DNA of 64,000 nucleotides from Streptomyces sp. D2-8. Lineage in GTDB: Bacteria; Actinomycetota; Actinomycetes; Streptomycetales; Streptomycetaceae. Where the stretch lies: NCBI RefSeq assembly GCF_023184515.1, contig NZ_JAAHBP010000001.1, positions 248,001 to 312,000 of the forward strand, read 5' to 3'. This document shows, in pieces, positions 10,172 to 19,160 of the stretch (the first letter of the stretch is position 1; each line of letters starts with the position of its first letter). A program made the position numbers and the translations under genes. The notes below the pieces were generated by a model, which had not been told where the DNA came from, searched no databases, and saw nothing but the letters and a program-made list of their open reading frames with translations.

Positions 10172-11677
10172 ATGGCGGACAGCAAGCGCGAGATCGAGCG
10201 GAAGTACGAGTCGGCGGACGGCGGGCTTCCCGACCTGACCGGAGTCGCCGGGGTCGCGGCCGTGGCCGACAAGGGCGTGGCCCACCTCGACGCCACCTAC
10301 TACGACACCGGCGACGAACGCCTCGCCGCGTCGTCCGTCACCCTGCGCCGCCGCACCGGCGGCTCCGACGCGGGCTGGCACCTGAAGTTCCCGATCGCGC
10401 CGGACGTCCGCGAGGAAATCCACGCCCCGCTCTCCGACACCCTCCCCGACGACCTCGGCGCACTGGTCCGCTCCCGGGTCCGCGGCAGCGAGCTGCTTCC
10501 GGTGGTCCGGCTGCGCTCCGACCGCGACGTACGCCATCTGCTCGACGCCGACGGCCGGCTGCTCGCCGAGGTGAGCGTGGACACCGTGCACGCCGAGCGG
10601 CTCACCGGGCGCGGCGGCGAAACGCAGTGGACCGAGATCGAGGTGGAACTCGCCGACGGGGGAGACCCGGCCCTGCTCGACAAGGTGGAGAAGCGGCTGC
10701 GCAAGGCGGGCGTACGGCCGTCGGCGTCGTCGTCGAAGCTGGCCCGCGCCCTCGAGGAGACGGCACCGGGGAAGCGGCGCAGGTCCGCGCCCGCCCGGAA
10801 GCCGGTGACCGCCGGAGACCATGTGCTGGCCTACGTACGCACCCAGCGGGACGCGATCGTCGAGCTCGATCCCGCCGTCCGCCGGGACGCCGAGGACTCC
10901 GTGCACAGCATGCGCGTGGCCACCCGCCGGCTGCGCAGCACCTTCAAGTCGTTCGGCAAGATCCTCGACCGGGCCGTCACCGCCCCCGTCGCCGAAGAGC
11001 TGAAGTGGCTCGCCGCGGAGCTGGGCCTGGACCGGGACCGCGAGGTGCTGACCGAACGGCTCACCGCGGCCGTCGACGAGGTGCCCGCAGGCCTGGTCCG
11101 CGGCCCGGTCGCGGAGCGCCTGCACTCCTGGTCCCGCGCCGAGCACGGCGGGGCCCGCGGCCGCCTCCTCGGTGTCCTGGACTCCCGCCGCTACCTGACC
11201 CTGCTCGACACCCTGGACGCGCTGATCGCCGACCCGCCGCTGCTGAAGGCGGCCGGCAAGGAGCCCCGCAAGCCGATCGCCAAGGCCGTGCGCAAGGACT
11301 TCCGCAAGGTGTCCGTGCTGATCGAGCGGGCGGCGGACCTGGAGCCCGGCACCGAGCGGGACATCGCGCTGCACGAGGCCCGCAAGAAGGCCAAGCGCAC
11401 CCGCTACGCGGCGGAGGCGGCCAAGCCCGTCCTCGGCAAGCCCGCCAAGACCATGGTCAAGTCCATGAAGTCGCTGCAGAACCTGCTCGGCGAGCACCAG
11501 GACAGCGTGATGGCCCGGCAGGCCCTGCGCGAGCTGTCGGCGGTCGCCCACGCGGCAGGAGAGAGCGCCTTCACCTACGGCATCCTCCATGAGCGCGAGG
11601 AGCAGCGGGCGGTGCGCGTGGAGGCCGAACTGCCCGGGTTCTGGGACGGGATCAAGGGCGGTGCGGCGGACCTCTGA
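10172..11677 (+). CDS. CYTH-CHAD domain protein
   Basis: The 501-residue protein has an N-terminal CYTH domain (about 1-205) starting with the metal- and triphosphate-binding EIERK motif. A C-terminal CHAD helical domain (about 215-495) carries repeated histidines (VHSMRVATRRLRSTF, ALHEARKKAKRTRYAAEAA). CYTH enzymes act on triphosphates, and CHAD domains bind inorganic polyphosphate. A role in polyphosphate or triphosphate metabolism is therefore likely, but the substrate cannot be read from sequence. It lies between rodA and the radical SAM gene. Confidence 0.9.
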   Translation: MADSKREIERKYESADGGLPDLTGVAGVAAVADKGVAHLDATYYDTGDERLAASSVTLRRRTGGSDAGWHLKFPIAPDVREEIHAPLSDTLPDDLGALVRSRVRGSELLPVVRLRSDRDVRHLLDADGRLLAEVSVDTVHAERLTGRGGETQWTEIEVELADGGDPALLDKVEKRLRKAGVRPSASSSKLARALEETAPGKRRRSAPARKPVTAGDHVLAYVRTQRDAIVELDPAVRRDAEDSVHSMRVATRRLRSTFKSFGKILDRAVTAPVAEELKWLAAELGLDRDREVLTERLTAAVDEVPAGLVRGPVAERLHSWSRAEHGGARGRLLGVLDSRRYLTLLDTLDALIADPPLLKAAGKEPRKPIAKAVRKDFRKVSVLIERAADLEPGTERDIALHEARKKAKRTRYAAEAAKPVLGKPAKTMVKSMKSLQNLLGEHQDSVMARQALRELSAVAHAAGESAFTYGILHEREEQRAVRVEAELPGFWDGIKGGAADL

Positions 11678-11764
11678 CCTTCCGGCGTACGGAGGCGCCC
11701 CGCTCTCGCGTTAGTCTGGATGGTCACCCCTGTCAGTTCAGTCCAGCTCACGAAGGTGCGCGAC

Positions 11765-13729
<1,965 letters not shown>

Positions 13730-13730
13730 G

Positions 13731-13916
13731 GTGAGCGACGCGTTGCGGCGCACCGTCGACGCCTTGTCGGACATCGGCGAGGACGACAGGACGGCGGTGC
13801 TGAGGGCGCTCGGCGCTGCGGGCAGGCGGCAGGGGCTCGCTCGGGACACCCCGAGAACGCCTCTGCCGCTTCCTGGAGGCTCTTCCGGGATTCAGTCCGA
13901 GGTGGAGTGGGTCTGA
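13731..13916 (+). CDS. Small ORF inside the insert, 61 residues
   Basis: A GTG one base after the radical SAM stop opens a 61-codon frame (MSDALRRTVDALSDIGEDD...). Its N-terminal half looks like an amphipathic helix and its C-terminal half is P/G-rich. AAGG overlaps the preceding TAA stop but is too close to act as a good ribosome-binding site, so re-initiation would be needed. I recognise no family. It lies in the segment between the two copies of the radical SAM 3' end. Confidence 0.4.
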   Translation: MSDALRRTVDALSDIGEDDRTAVLRALGAAGRRQGLARDTPRTPLPLPGGSSGIQSEVEWV

Positions 13917-14031
13917 GCGCCATTGCTCCGCGGAGGGCTGGACCGACGGCTGTCGCCTGAGTGGCTGCGCTCCGTTCGCGGGGTGGCTCACAGCTTCCTA
14001 GCGTGGCGGTATCCGCTACGGAGGAGGCGAC

Positions 14032-14598
14032 ATGGCAGCAAGTGGGCCGCCTGCTAGCGGGCCTCGGTGGGGAAGTCCGGGCGATGGTTCTCCCCCTTCC
14101 GGGCAGTGGACATCTCCGCCGGGGCCGCCGCAGAAGAAGCAGCGGAGCCGTGGCTGTCTTTGGGGGTGTGTCGGCGCCTTGGCGGCCGTGATCGTCATCC
14201 TCATTGTCGTGCTGGTGGTCGCGCTGGGCGATGACGATGAGAGCACGGCTCCTGCGCCCACACGGACCCCCACCACGAAGACGGCGCAGGAGCAGACGCG
14301 GGCACCCCAGGATGAACGGGCCGACCTCACCAGTTTCGAACTGGAGGACCGCTCGGAAGCCGGTATCACCAATATCTGGCTGGTTTGGACGATCAAGAAC
14401 AGCAGCAGCGAGAAGTCCAACTACTCATGGGAGTGGGAGGCGGTCGACGCCGACGGCACTCGCGTGGCGAACGGCTCGCAAGTGGAGACCGACGTGCAAC
14501 CTGGCCAGACCGCCGAGGGTGAGTTCCCCACGACGCTCAAGACCGTAGAGGGCATCAAACTCAACATCACCAGCTTCAACCGCACTGTCAGCTACTGA
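14032..14598 (+). CDS. Membrane-anchored FxLYD-like protein
   Basis: The 188-residue protein has a proline- and glycine-rich cytoplasmic N-terminus (1-38), one membrane helix (about 44-67) and a D/T-rich linker. A C-terminal beta-sandwich-like domain (about 95-188) contains LVWTIKNSSSEKSNYSWEWEAVDADG, which resembles secreted immunoglobulin-like FxLYD or DUF4352 domains. ATG 14032 has a strong GGAGGAGG site. Codon choice is less GC-biased than in neighbouring core genes. It is the main gene between the duplicated ends of the radical SAM gene, so it was probably brought in with that event. Function unknown. Confidence 0.75.
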   Translation: MAASGPPASGPRWGSPGDGSPPSGQWTSPPGPPQKKQRSRGCLWGCVGALAAVIVILIVVLVVALGDDDESTAPAPTRTPTTKTAQEQTRAPQDERADLTSFELEDRSEAGITNIWLVWTIKNSSSEKSNYSWEWEAVDADGTRVANGSQVETDVQPGQTAEGEFPTTLKTVEGIKLNITSFNRTVSY

Positions 14599-14668
14599 GC
14601 AGGGCGTTGAGCCCATCGAAGACCCGTGCGAGTCGGACTGGCTCGAAAGGTTTTCCGTAGGCACGACG

Positions 14669-14770
14669 CCGCAGATGGACACCCAGATCCAGATCGGCCC
14701 GACGGGCAAGAAGCTGCTCCCCCTGACGGTCACGAACGCGGCGCCGGCTCCCAGCGGGCACGGGCACTGA
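14669..14770 (+). pseudogene. Stranded second copy of the radical SAM 3' end
   Basis: In the frame ending at TGA 14768-14770 this encodes PQMDTQIQIGPTGKKLLPLT and a SGHGH end, nearly the same as the live gene's C-terminus. It has no start of its own, so it is a remnant. Codon use (CAG, ATC, CCC, AAC, TGA stop) fits the core gene better than copy one does, and a terminator hairpin follows 14 bases later. It is likely the ancestral 3' end, pushed downstream. Confidence 0.8.
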
Positions 14771-14784
14771 GGGGAGTCACCGGT

Positions 14785-14820
14785 CCTGCTGTCGGTCGCT
14801 CGTCGGCAACCGACAGCAGG
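14785..14820. terminator. Bidirectional terminator hairpin
   Basis: A perfect 12-bp stem (14785-14796 with 14809-14820) sits between the stranded gene end on the plus strand and the stop of the minus-strand membrane gene at 14831, so it can serve both. Confidence 0.65.
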
Positions 14821-14830
14821 CGGGGGTGGG

Positions 14831-15040
14831 TCACCGCAGGAGTTCGCAGATCTTGAACAGCAGCATCGTGATGGCGATGAAGGTGCCCCCTGCCCATGTC
14901 GCCGCGTGGAGGATCGTCGCGTGCAGCAGTACGGCCAGCACGCCCGCTGCGAGGCCGGTGAGAAGGCCGATCAGTAAGGCGATGACGATGAGCAGGGCTC
15001 GCTGCGATTGCCCTCCGGCGGGAGGCGGCAACTGAGTCAT
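14831..15040 (-). CDS. Small two-helix membrane protein, 69 residues
   Basis: The sequence is MTQLPPPAGG, then two strongly hydrophobic segments (about 14-38 and 44-64), ending in KICELLR. ATG at 15040-15038 is preceded on the minus strand by GGGAGG at 7 bases, so I use this start rather than the longer open frame to 15163. The start overlaps by 4 bases (ATGA) the stop of a 48-codon frame just upstream. No family recognised. Confidence 0.6.
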   Translation of the reverse strand: MTQLPPPAGGQSQRALLIVIALLIGLLTGLAAGVLAVLLHATILHAATWAGGTFIAITMLLFKICELLR

Positions 15041-15183
15041 GACATGCCTCCCTCTGAGCTCGCTATCCGCGCAGGCCCTTGACGGGTGCCTCGGCGGTCG
15101 GCGGTGCGGTGGGGCAGCGGGCCGACGGGGAATGCCCAGCCGTGGGTCTGGCTGGTGACACAACTCGCGTTACTATCTGCCAT
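15037..15183 (-). CDS. Candidate 48-residue peptide coupled to the membrane protein
   Basis: On the minus strand AGGAAG lies 4 bases before an ATG at 15183. The frame runs 48 codons (MADSNASCVTSQTHGWAFPV, then a P/R-rich half, ending SEGGMS). Its TGA overlaps the ATG of the two-helix gene, the typical signature of translational coupling. One cysteine is present, with no hydrophobic stretch. No family recognised. The ribosome-binding site and the overlap are the only support. Confidence 0.45.
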   Translation of the reverse strand: MADSNASCVTSQTHGWAFPVGPLPHRTADRRGTRQGPARIASSEGGMS

Positions 15184-15412
15184 GAGGCTTCCTGGTTGAG
15201 TTGAGTGGACGAGGGCGCTTCGCGGTGGGGGAGTACTCGGACGATGCTTGCCGGCTGACCGAGCGCTCCCCTTCCTGCTGTTTCCTGCTGTGAAAAACTC
15301 TCCGCATTCTTGGCCGAAAAGACGCTTGCCGCTTCGCGGGGTGCCATGTGGCTGGTCACCTTTCCATGACCGTCTCCTTCTTCGATGTCGAGATCAGCGC
15401 TATTCGGCGGCC

Positions 15413-15441
15413 TTGGCAGTCATGGCTCCTGCCGTCATACT
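15413..15441 (+). promoter_or_regulatory. Sigma-70-type promoter of the DUF397 gene
   Basis: TTGGCA (15413-15418), a 17-bp spacer and CATACT (15436-15441) lie 56 bases before the GTG at 15497. This is one of the better -35/-10 pairs in the window. The rest of 15184-15496 shows no supported gene. Confidence 0.5.
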
Positions 15442-15447
15442 GACGGC
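15431..15447. promoter_or_regulatory. 17-bp palindrome over the -10 (candidate operator)
   Basis: GCCGTCA-tac-TGACGGC is a perfect inverted repeat that covers the putative -10. The half site GCCGTCA recurs at 16663-16669 upstream of the XRE gene, so that XRE protein is the obvious candidate binder. Confidence 0.5.
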
Positions 15448-15496
15448 CAGGGGCCTGACCGTGCCATCGGTACTACAGTGCGGGAATGGGGGAGTC

Positions 15497-15691
15497 GTGA
15501 CGTTTCCGGATCCGGCATCGAAGTGGCGGAAGAGTTCCGCCAGTGGGCCGGAAAACTGTGTCGAAGTCTCTTTGGGCAGTCCCGTCATGGTCAGGGATTC
15601 GAAGATGTCCGAGGGGCCCCGCCTGGCGGTCGGTTCCGAAGCCTGGGCGTTCTTTCTGGATTCCCTTTCCCGCCGCTATGCCGCGAGCTGA
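15497..15691 (+). CDS. DUF397 protein
   Basis: The 64-residue protein shows the family pattern: WRKSSASGPENCVEVSL, then VMVRDSKMSEGPRLAVGSEAWAFFLDSL. DUF397 proteins pair with XRE/DUF5753 regulators in actinomycetes (WhiJ/BldB-type developmental systems) and are proposed to modulate them. GTG 15497 gives the standard length; GGGGGAG lies just upstream. The gene faces its partner tail to tail and the two coding regions overlap by 16 bases. Confidence 0.85.
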   Translation: MTFPDPASKWRKSSASGPENCVEVSLGSPVMVRDSKMSEGPRLAVGSEAWAFFLDSLSRRYAAS

Positions 15692-16533
15692 GGAAGATTC
15701 TCGCTCCACTCGGTGATGGGCTGGGCGTAACGGTTCTCGACCTCCCAAAAGGCTTCCAGATAGTCTTCGACGCTGCGTTGCACACCGACGATCGCCTTGT
15801 TGTTGAGGATGACGCTCCCGTCGGGGTTCTCGAGATACACCACCCGTTCCTGATCGACTTTGGCGAACTCGAAGATGACATACGGTGAGCGCAGTAGTGG
15901 ATACAGTCCACTACTGAAAGGCACCACCCCGACGCTCACGTGATCCAGTGTGCTGACCTCTTGCAGATGGCGGATCTGGGCTTCCATCAAATCGCTGTCG
16001 CCCACGACGCGTCGGAGCGCGGCCTCGTCGATCAGGAAGCGCAGCTCGGTGTTGGACGATTCGCTCAGCATGCGTTCCTGACGCTTCACGCGCAGGTCGA
16101 GCAGCTCCTCCTTCTCCGGGACCACGGACTGCTGGAGGGCGACGCGGGCATACGCCTCGGTCTGCAACAGGCCGGGGACGAACAGTGCCTCGAAATTGCG
16201 GATCACGGATGCCGACGCCTCGTAGCCCAGGTAGGACTGGAAACCCTCCGACAGCAGGGAGCGGTAGTCGTACCACCAGGGCTGACGGCGCGCTTCTTCT
16301 GCGGCGCGACGCAATTCCGTCGCATTCTCGGGTGCGAGCCCGTAGAAGCTGATCAATGCCTTGAGGTCGGTCATGGAGATCTTCACCCTGCCCGACTCCA
16401 GGCGCATGACTTTCGAAAGAGACCATCCCGTCTCTCGCGCAACGTCAGGCTGTGAGTACCCCGCCTTTTTGCGTGCCTCCTGGAGCTGTGAGCTCAGCAG
16501 GTGTCGGTAGAACATCGGGTCGGCATCGGGCAT
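15676..16533 (-). CDS. XRE-family regulator with DUF5753 (Scr1/WhiJ-like)
   Basis: The 285-residue DNA-binding regulator has a helix-turn-helix near residues 15-70 (LQEARKKAGYSQPDVARETG, then WSLSKVMRLESG). A DUF5753 domain (about 100-275) with YLGYEASASVIRNFEALFVPGLLQT is typical of Streptomyces WhiJ/Scr1-like proteins. ATG 16533 is preceded by AGAAGGAG; the frame is open to 16638 but without family similarity there. It is the expected partner of the adjacent DUF397 protein. The usual third member, an ATP-binding anti-sigma-like protein, is not present nearby. Confidence 0.88.
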   Translation of the reverse strand: MPDADPMFYRHLLSSQLQEARKKAGYSQPDVARETGWSLSKVMRLESGRVKISMTDLKALISFYGLAPENATELRRAAEEARRQPWWYDYRSLLSEGFQSYLGYEASASVIRNFEALFVPGLLQTEAYARVALQQSVVPEKEELLDLRVKRQERMLSESSNTELRFLIDEAALRRVVGDSDLMEAQIRHLQEVSTLDHVSVGVVPFSSGLYPLLRSPYVIFEFAKVDQERVVYLENPDGSVILNNKAIVGVQRSVEDYLEAFWEVENRYAQPITEWSENLPQLAA

Positions 16534-16953
16534 GAATGAACTCCTTCTGGTGCCACAGGTCGTACCGCCGCCAGGCACTCCGACCGTATTCAAGACGACC
16601 AGCGTCGCAAGGCTACGCGGATTTTTGCCAGGTGTCACTATGCATCACGGCTCCGCGCCGACGCCGTCAACTCTGAAGAGATGCACGGGATGAGTGGGAA
16701 GGAATGAAACACCGATCCGGTTTATCTGGACGTGTGATCGATGTATTCACTCGCATGAGTTACTTCTGTTCGAGGGGTCCTCGGGAATTGCCGAATCCGC
16801 TCCCACGGCTCAACCGGACAACGGAGCAACAGAGGTCCCTCGGCCGGCGTCGCGACCCCTGCGTGCGGACCTGGGAGGTGAGAGGGCCGTTCTGAGGGGG
16901 ACCCGCTGGGTAGGCCGGGTTGGTGACGCTCCCCTGGGGGCCGATTCGGCCAG

Positions 16954-16986
16954 GTTCCCCCAGTTCAGAATGTGTGCTGGGGGAAC
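16954..16986. terminator. Terminator hairpin after the GAF-ANTAR gene
   Basis: GTTCCCCCAG and CTGGGGGAAC form a perfect 10-bp stem with a 13-nt loop, 2 bases beyond the minus-strand stop at 16989. The rest of 16534-16953 holds no convincing gene. A plus-strand frame from GTG 16694 has a TCDRC motif but poor coding character after 60 residues. Confidence 0.6.
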
Positions 16987-16988
16987 CG

Positions 16989-17678
16989 TCAGGCCAGGCG
17001 GCCCTCTTCGCAGACCCGCCGGGCGACCTCGCGGAGCTTGATGTTCTTCTCCTGGGAGAAGCGGCGCAGCACGTCGAAGGCCTGCTCCTCGGTGAGGCGG
17101 TGGCTGCCCATGAGGATGCCCATGGCCTCGCCGATGACGTGGCGCGTGGCCATGGCCTGTTCCATCTGGGCGTGGCTGCGGGCGCTGGAGAAGGCCACGG
17201 CCGCGTGCGAGGCCAGGAGCCAGCCGGCGGTCTCGCTGTCGTCCGTGAAGGCCCCCGGCCGGTGCGCGTACAGATTGAGCGCGCCGAAATCCTCGTCCTC
17301 GGTGTACAGCAGGAAGCCCATCATGCTGCCCACGCCCAGTTCGCGGGCCCCCGCGGCGTAGGTGGGCCAGCGGGGCTGCTCGGCGGTGAAGTCGGCGATG
17401 CGGAACACGCGCTCCCCGGTGCTGGTGCGGGCCGCGTCGAAGCAGGGGCCTGCCGCGAGGTGCTCCTGGAGCCGGTCGCTCTCGACGACCAGGTCGTGCG
17501 TGGGTGCCAGCGTCTCCACGCGGTCGCCGTGCAGGAGGAGGATGCCGGCCGCGTCGCACCCCGCCACGCGTTCCGTGGCCGCTCCGGTGATGTGCTCGAG
17601 CGTGGCGCCGACCGAGTCCTGGGCGAGCAGGTCACGCGCCATGGAGGCCATCTCCCGTGCGAACACGCGCCAGTCCAC
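16989..17678 (-). CDS. GAF-ANTAR signalling protein (RNA-binding antiterminator type)
   Basis: The 229-residue protein has a GAF sensor domain (about 15-160: AGILLLHGDRVETLAPTHDL, then GFLLYTEDEDFGALNLYA) and a C-terminal ANTAR domain (about 165-225: ATRHVIGEAMGILMG, then LREVARRVCEEG). ANTAR domains bind paired hairpins in nascent RNA to prevent termination; the GAF ligand is unknown. GTG 17678 has a GAGGAGG site at proper distance; the upstream open frame to 17798 is not GAF-like. It is divergent from the DUF2975 operon. Confidence 0.88.
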   Translation of the reverse strand: MDWRVFAREMASMARDLLAQDSVGATLEHITGAATERVAGCDAAGILLLHGDRVETLAPTHDLVVESDRLQEHLAAGPCFDAARTSTGERVFRIADFTAEQPRWPTYAAGARELGVGSMMGFLLYTEDEDFGALNLYAHRPGAFTDDSETAGWLLASHAAVAFSSARSHAQMEQAMATRHVIGEAMGILMGSHRLTEEQAFDVLRRFSQEKNIKLREVARRVCEEGRLA

Positions 17679-17796
17679 TGTCGTCCTCCTCGGTCCGAGT
17701 GCCGGGCATGCGTACCCCTGCCACGGTGTCACGTACCGCGCACGCCGGTGGGCAGTCGCACACCGCGGTCGCCGTACAGGGGGTGCTCCTTGCGTC

Positions 17797-17817
17797 ATCT
17801 ATCGAATATCGATAGAT
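17797..17817. promoter_or_regulatory. 21-bp perfect palindrome upstream of the DUF2975 operon
   Basis: ATCTATCGA, ATA, TCGATAGAT: 9-bp arms around 3 bases, AT-rich in a GC-rich region, in the divergent interval between the ANTAR gene and the DUF2975 operon. It is a good operator candidate, perhaps for the small XRE protein encoded two genes downstream. Confidence 0.55.
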
Positions 17818-17821
17818 TTCC

Positions 17822-17851
17822 ATCGCAGTTCGATCGATCGCAGTTCGATCG
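17822..17851 (+). repeat. Exact 15-bp tandem direct repeat before DUF2975
   Basis: ATCGCAGTTCGATCG occurs twice back to back, ending at the ribosome-binding site (GAAGGAG) of the DUF2975 gene. It could be a second protein-binding site or a translation-control element. Confidence 0.6.
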
Positions 17852-17862
17852 AAGGAGTGGCG

Positions 17863-18364
17863 ATGGGGAAGCTGGCCGTGGCGGCGTTGCGTGGGGGGCT
17901 CGTGGTGCTGCTCGCCGGGTCGTTGTTCGTGCAGGCGGTGATGGTTCCGCTGCTGGCCGTCGACATGAACGGGCTCAAGCCCGAGTACGCGTATCTGCGC
18001 ACCCCGATCCTCGTGATCACGATCCTGGGTATCTATCGTGACGGCCCAGGTCGTCGTGGTCTGCGTGTGGCGCCTGGTGACGATGGTGCGACGCGGGACG
18101 GTGTTCTCCACCGCCGCCTTCCGCTGTGTGCACATCGTGATCGGCGCGTTCGTTGCGGCCGCCCTGCTGGTCTTCGCGCTCGCGGTCGTGCTCGCGCCGG
18201 GCGAGGCCGTCGCTCCCTGGGTGGTCCTTCTGCTGTGCGGGGTCGTGGTGGCCGTGCTGGGCGTCGCGCTGATCGTGCTCGTGCTGCGGATGCTGCTCGC
18301 GCAGGCCGTCGCACGCGACATCGAGGCGGCCCAGATGCAGGCCGAGCTGGAAGAGGTCATCTGA
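17863..18364 (+). pseudogene. DUF2975 membrane protein, frameshifted by a 4-bp duplication
   Basis: The first frame from ATG 17863 (MGKLAVAALRGGLVVLLAG, then YLRTPILVITILGI) and the second frame from GTG 18038 (VTAQVVVVCVWRLVTMVRRG, four-helix end, QAELEEVI) are the two halves of one DUF2975 protein of about 165 residues. They are split by TATCTATC at 18030-18037; removing one TATC restores the reading G-I-V-T-A-Q. The downstream half could still be made from GTG 18038. The stop overlaps the next ATG (TGATG). DUF2975 with a small YozG-type XRE protein is a common pair. Confidence 0.8.
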
Positions 18365-18594
18365 TGGCGATCGCCGTCGACATCGACGTGATGCTGGCCA
18401 AACGCAAGATGTCCGTGGGCGAACTGGCGGAACGCGTCGGCATCACCCCCGCCAACCTGGCGGTCCTCAAGAACGGCCGCGCCAAGGCGGTCCGCTTCTC
18501 CACCCTCGCCGCGCTGTGCGAGGTTCTGGAGTGCCAGCCGGGAGATCTGCTGCGCTGGGAGTCGGACGGGGCGGCCGACCCGACAATGCCCTGA
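18364..18594 (+). CDS. Small YozG-type XRE regulator
   Basis: This 76-residue protein is essentially one helix-turn-helix: MLAKRKMSVGELAERVGITP, then NLAVLKNGRAKAVRFSTLAA and LCEVLECQPGDLL. It belongs to the YozG/YdaS-like group that accompanies DUF2975 genes. Its ATG overlaps the DUF2975 stop by one base, and its own stop overlaps the following acetyltransferase start by one base, so the three form a coupled operon. It may autoregulate through the palindrome at 17797-17817. Confidence 0.88.
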   Translation: MAIAVDIDVMLAKRKMSVGELAERVGITPANLAVLKNGRAKAVRFSTLAALCEVLECQPGDLLRWESDGAADPTMP

Positions 18595-19061
18595 TGGAGA
18601 ACATCAGCATCCGCCCGGCCCGGCCCGCCGAACTCTCGGCCGTGGCCGCCCTCCGGTGGGAGTGGCTCGTAGAGACCGGCTCGGAGGATCTCGGTGAACG
18701 CGAGGACTTCGTACGGCACTTCGTCGCCTGGGCGGGGGAGAACGCCGGCTCCCACCGCTGCACGGTGCTCGTCCGGGACGACCGGGTCATCGGCATGGCC
18801 TGGCTCGCGGTGGTGCGGCGGGTGCCCACGCCCCGGGCGCCGCGGCGGGCCTCCGGCGATCTGCAGTGCGTCTACGTCGTACCCGAGGCGCGCGACGGCG
18901 GACTGGGCGGGCGGCTCATCCGGGCCGTCCTGGACGGAGCCCGTGAGCTCGGGCTGGAGCGCGTGACCGTCCACTCCGGTACGCGGGCGATCCCCGCGTA
19001 CGCCCGCAACGGCTTCCAGGAGTCGCCCCGGCTGCTGCAGGCGCGGATCGCCCGCGCGTGA
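18594..19061 (+). CDS. GNAT-family N-acetyltransferase
   Basis: The 155-residue protein has the GNAT fold: ISIRPARPAELSAVAALRWE at the start, the acetyl-CoA loop region CVYVVPEARDGGLGGRLIRA (about residues 85-105) and the C-terminal YARNGFQES. The substrate cannot be inferred. ATG 18594 shares its A with the stop of the XRE gene, so it is translated from the same mRNA. It is the last gene of the short DUF2975-XRE-GNAT unit. Confidence 0.88.
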   Translation: MENISIRPARPAELSAVAALRWEWLVETGSEDLGEREDFVRHFVAWAGENAGSHRCTVLVRDDRVIGMAWLAVVRRVPTPRAPRRASGDLQCVYVVPEARDGGLGGRLIRAVLDGARELGLERVTVHSGTRAIPAYARNGFQESPRLLQARIARA

Positions 19062-19160
19062 GCCGTATGATCTTGCGGCCGAGTGGAGGAATCGCGGGAG
19101 AACGGGGCGGGACTGTGCGGTGCTGGATCCGGACGGGGCACTGAAGGCGTCTACGACGGT

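Noticed and set aside
13730..14668. Integrative element with integrase
   Set aside because: No integrase, excisionase or transposase gene is present and the flanking repeats share no long identical core (longest run 14 bases), so only a transferred segment is claimed.
15063..15359. Minus-strand frame of 98 codons as the missing ATP-binding partner of the DUF397 system
   Set aside because: No ATPase motifs, no ribosome-binding site, and the better supported 48-codon frame overlaps it.
16954..16986. ANTAR RNA target (paired hexaloop hairpins)
   Set aside because: There is only one hairpin and its loop is 13 nt, not a hexaloop with A1 and G4; it fits a plain terminator.
16694..17041. Plus-strand frame with a TCDRC motif between the XRE and ANTAR genes
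   Set aside because: Weak ribosome-binding site, shadow-like composition after about 60 codons and overlap with the ANTAR gene and its terminator.
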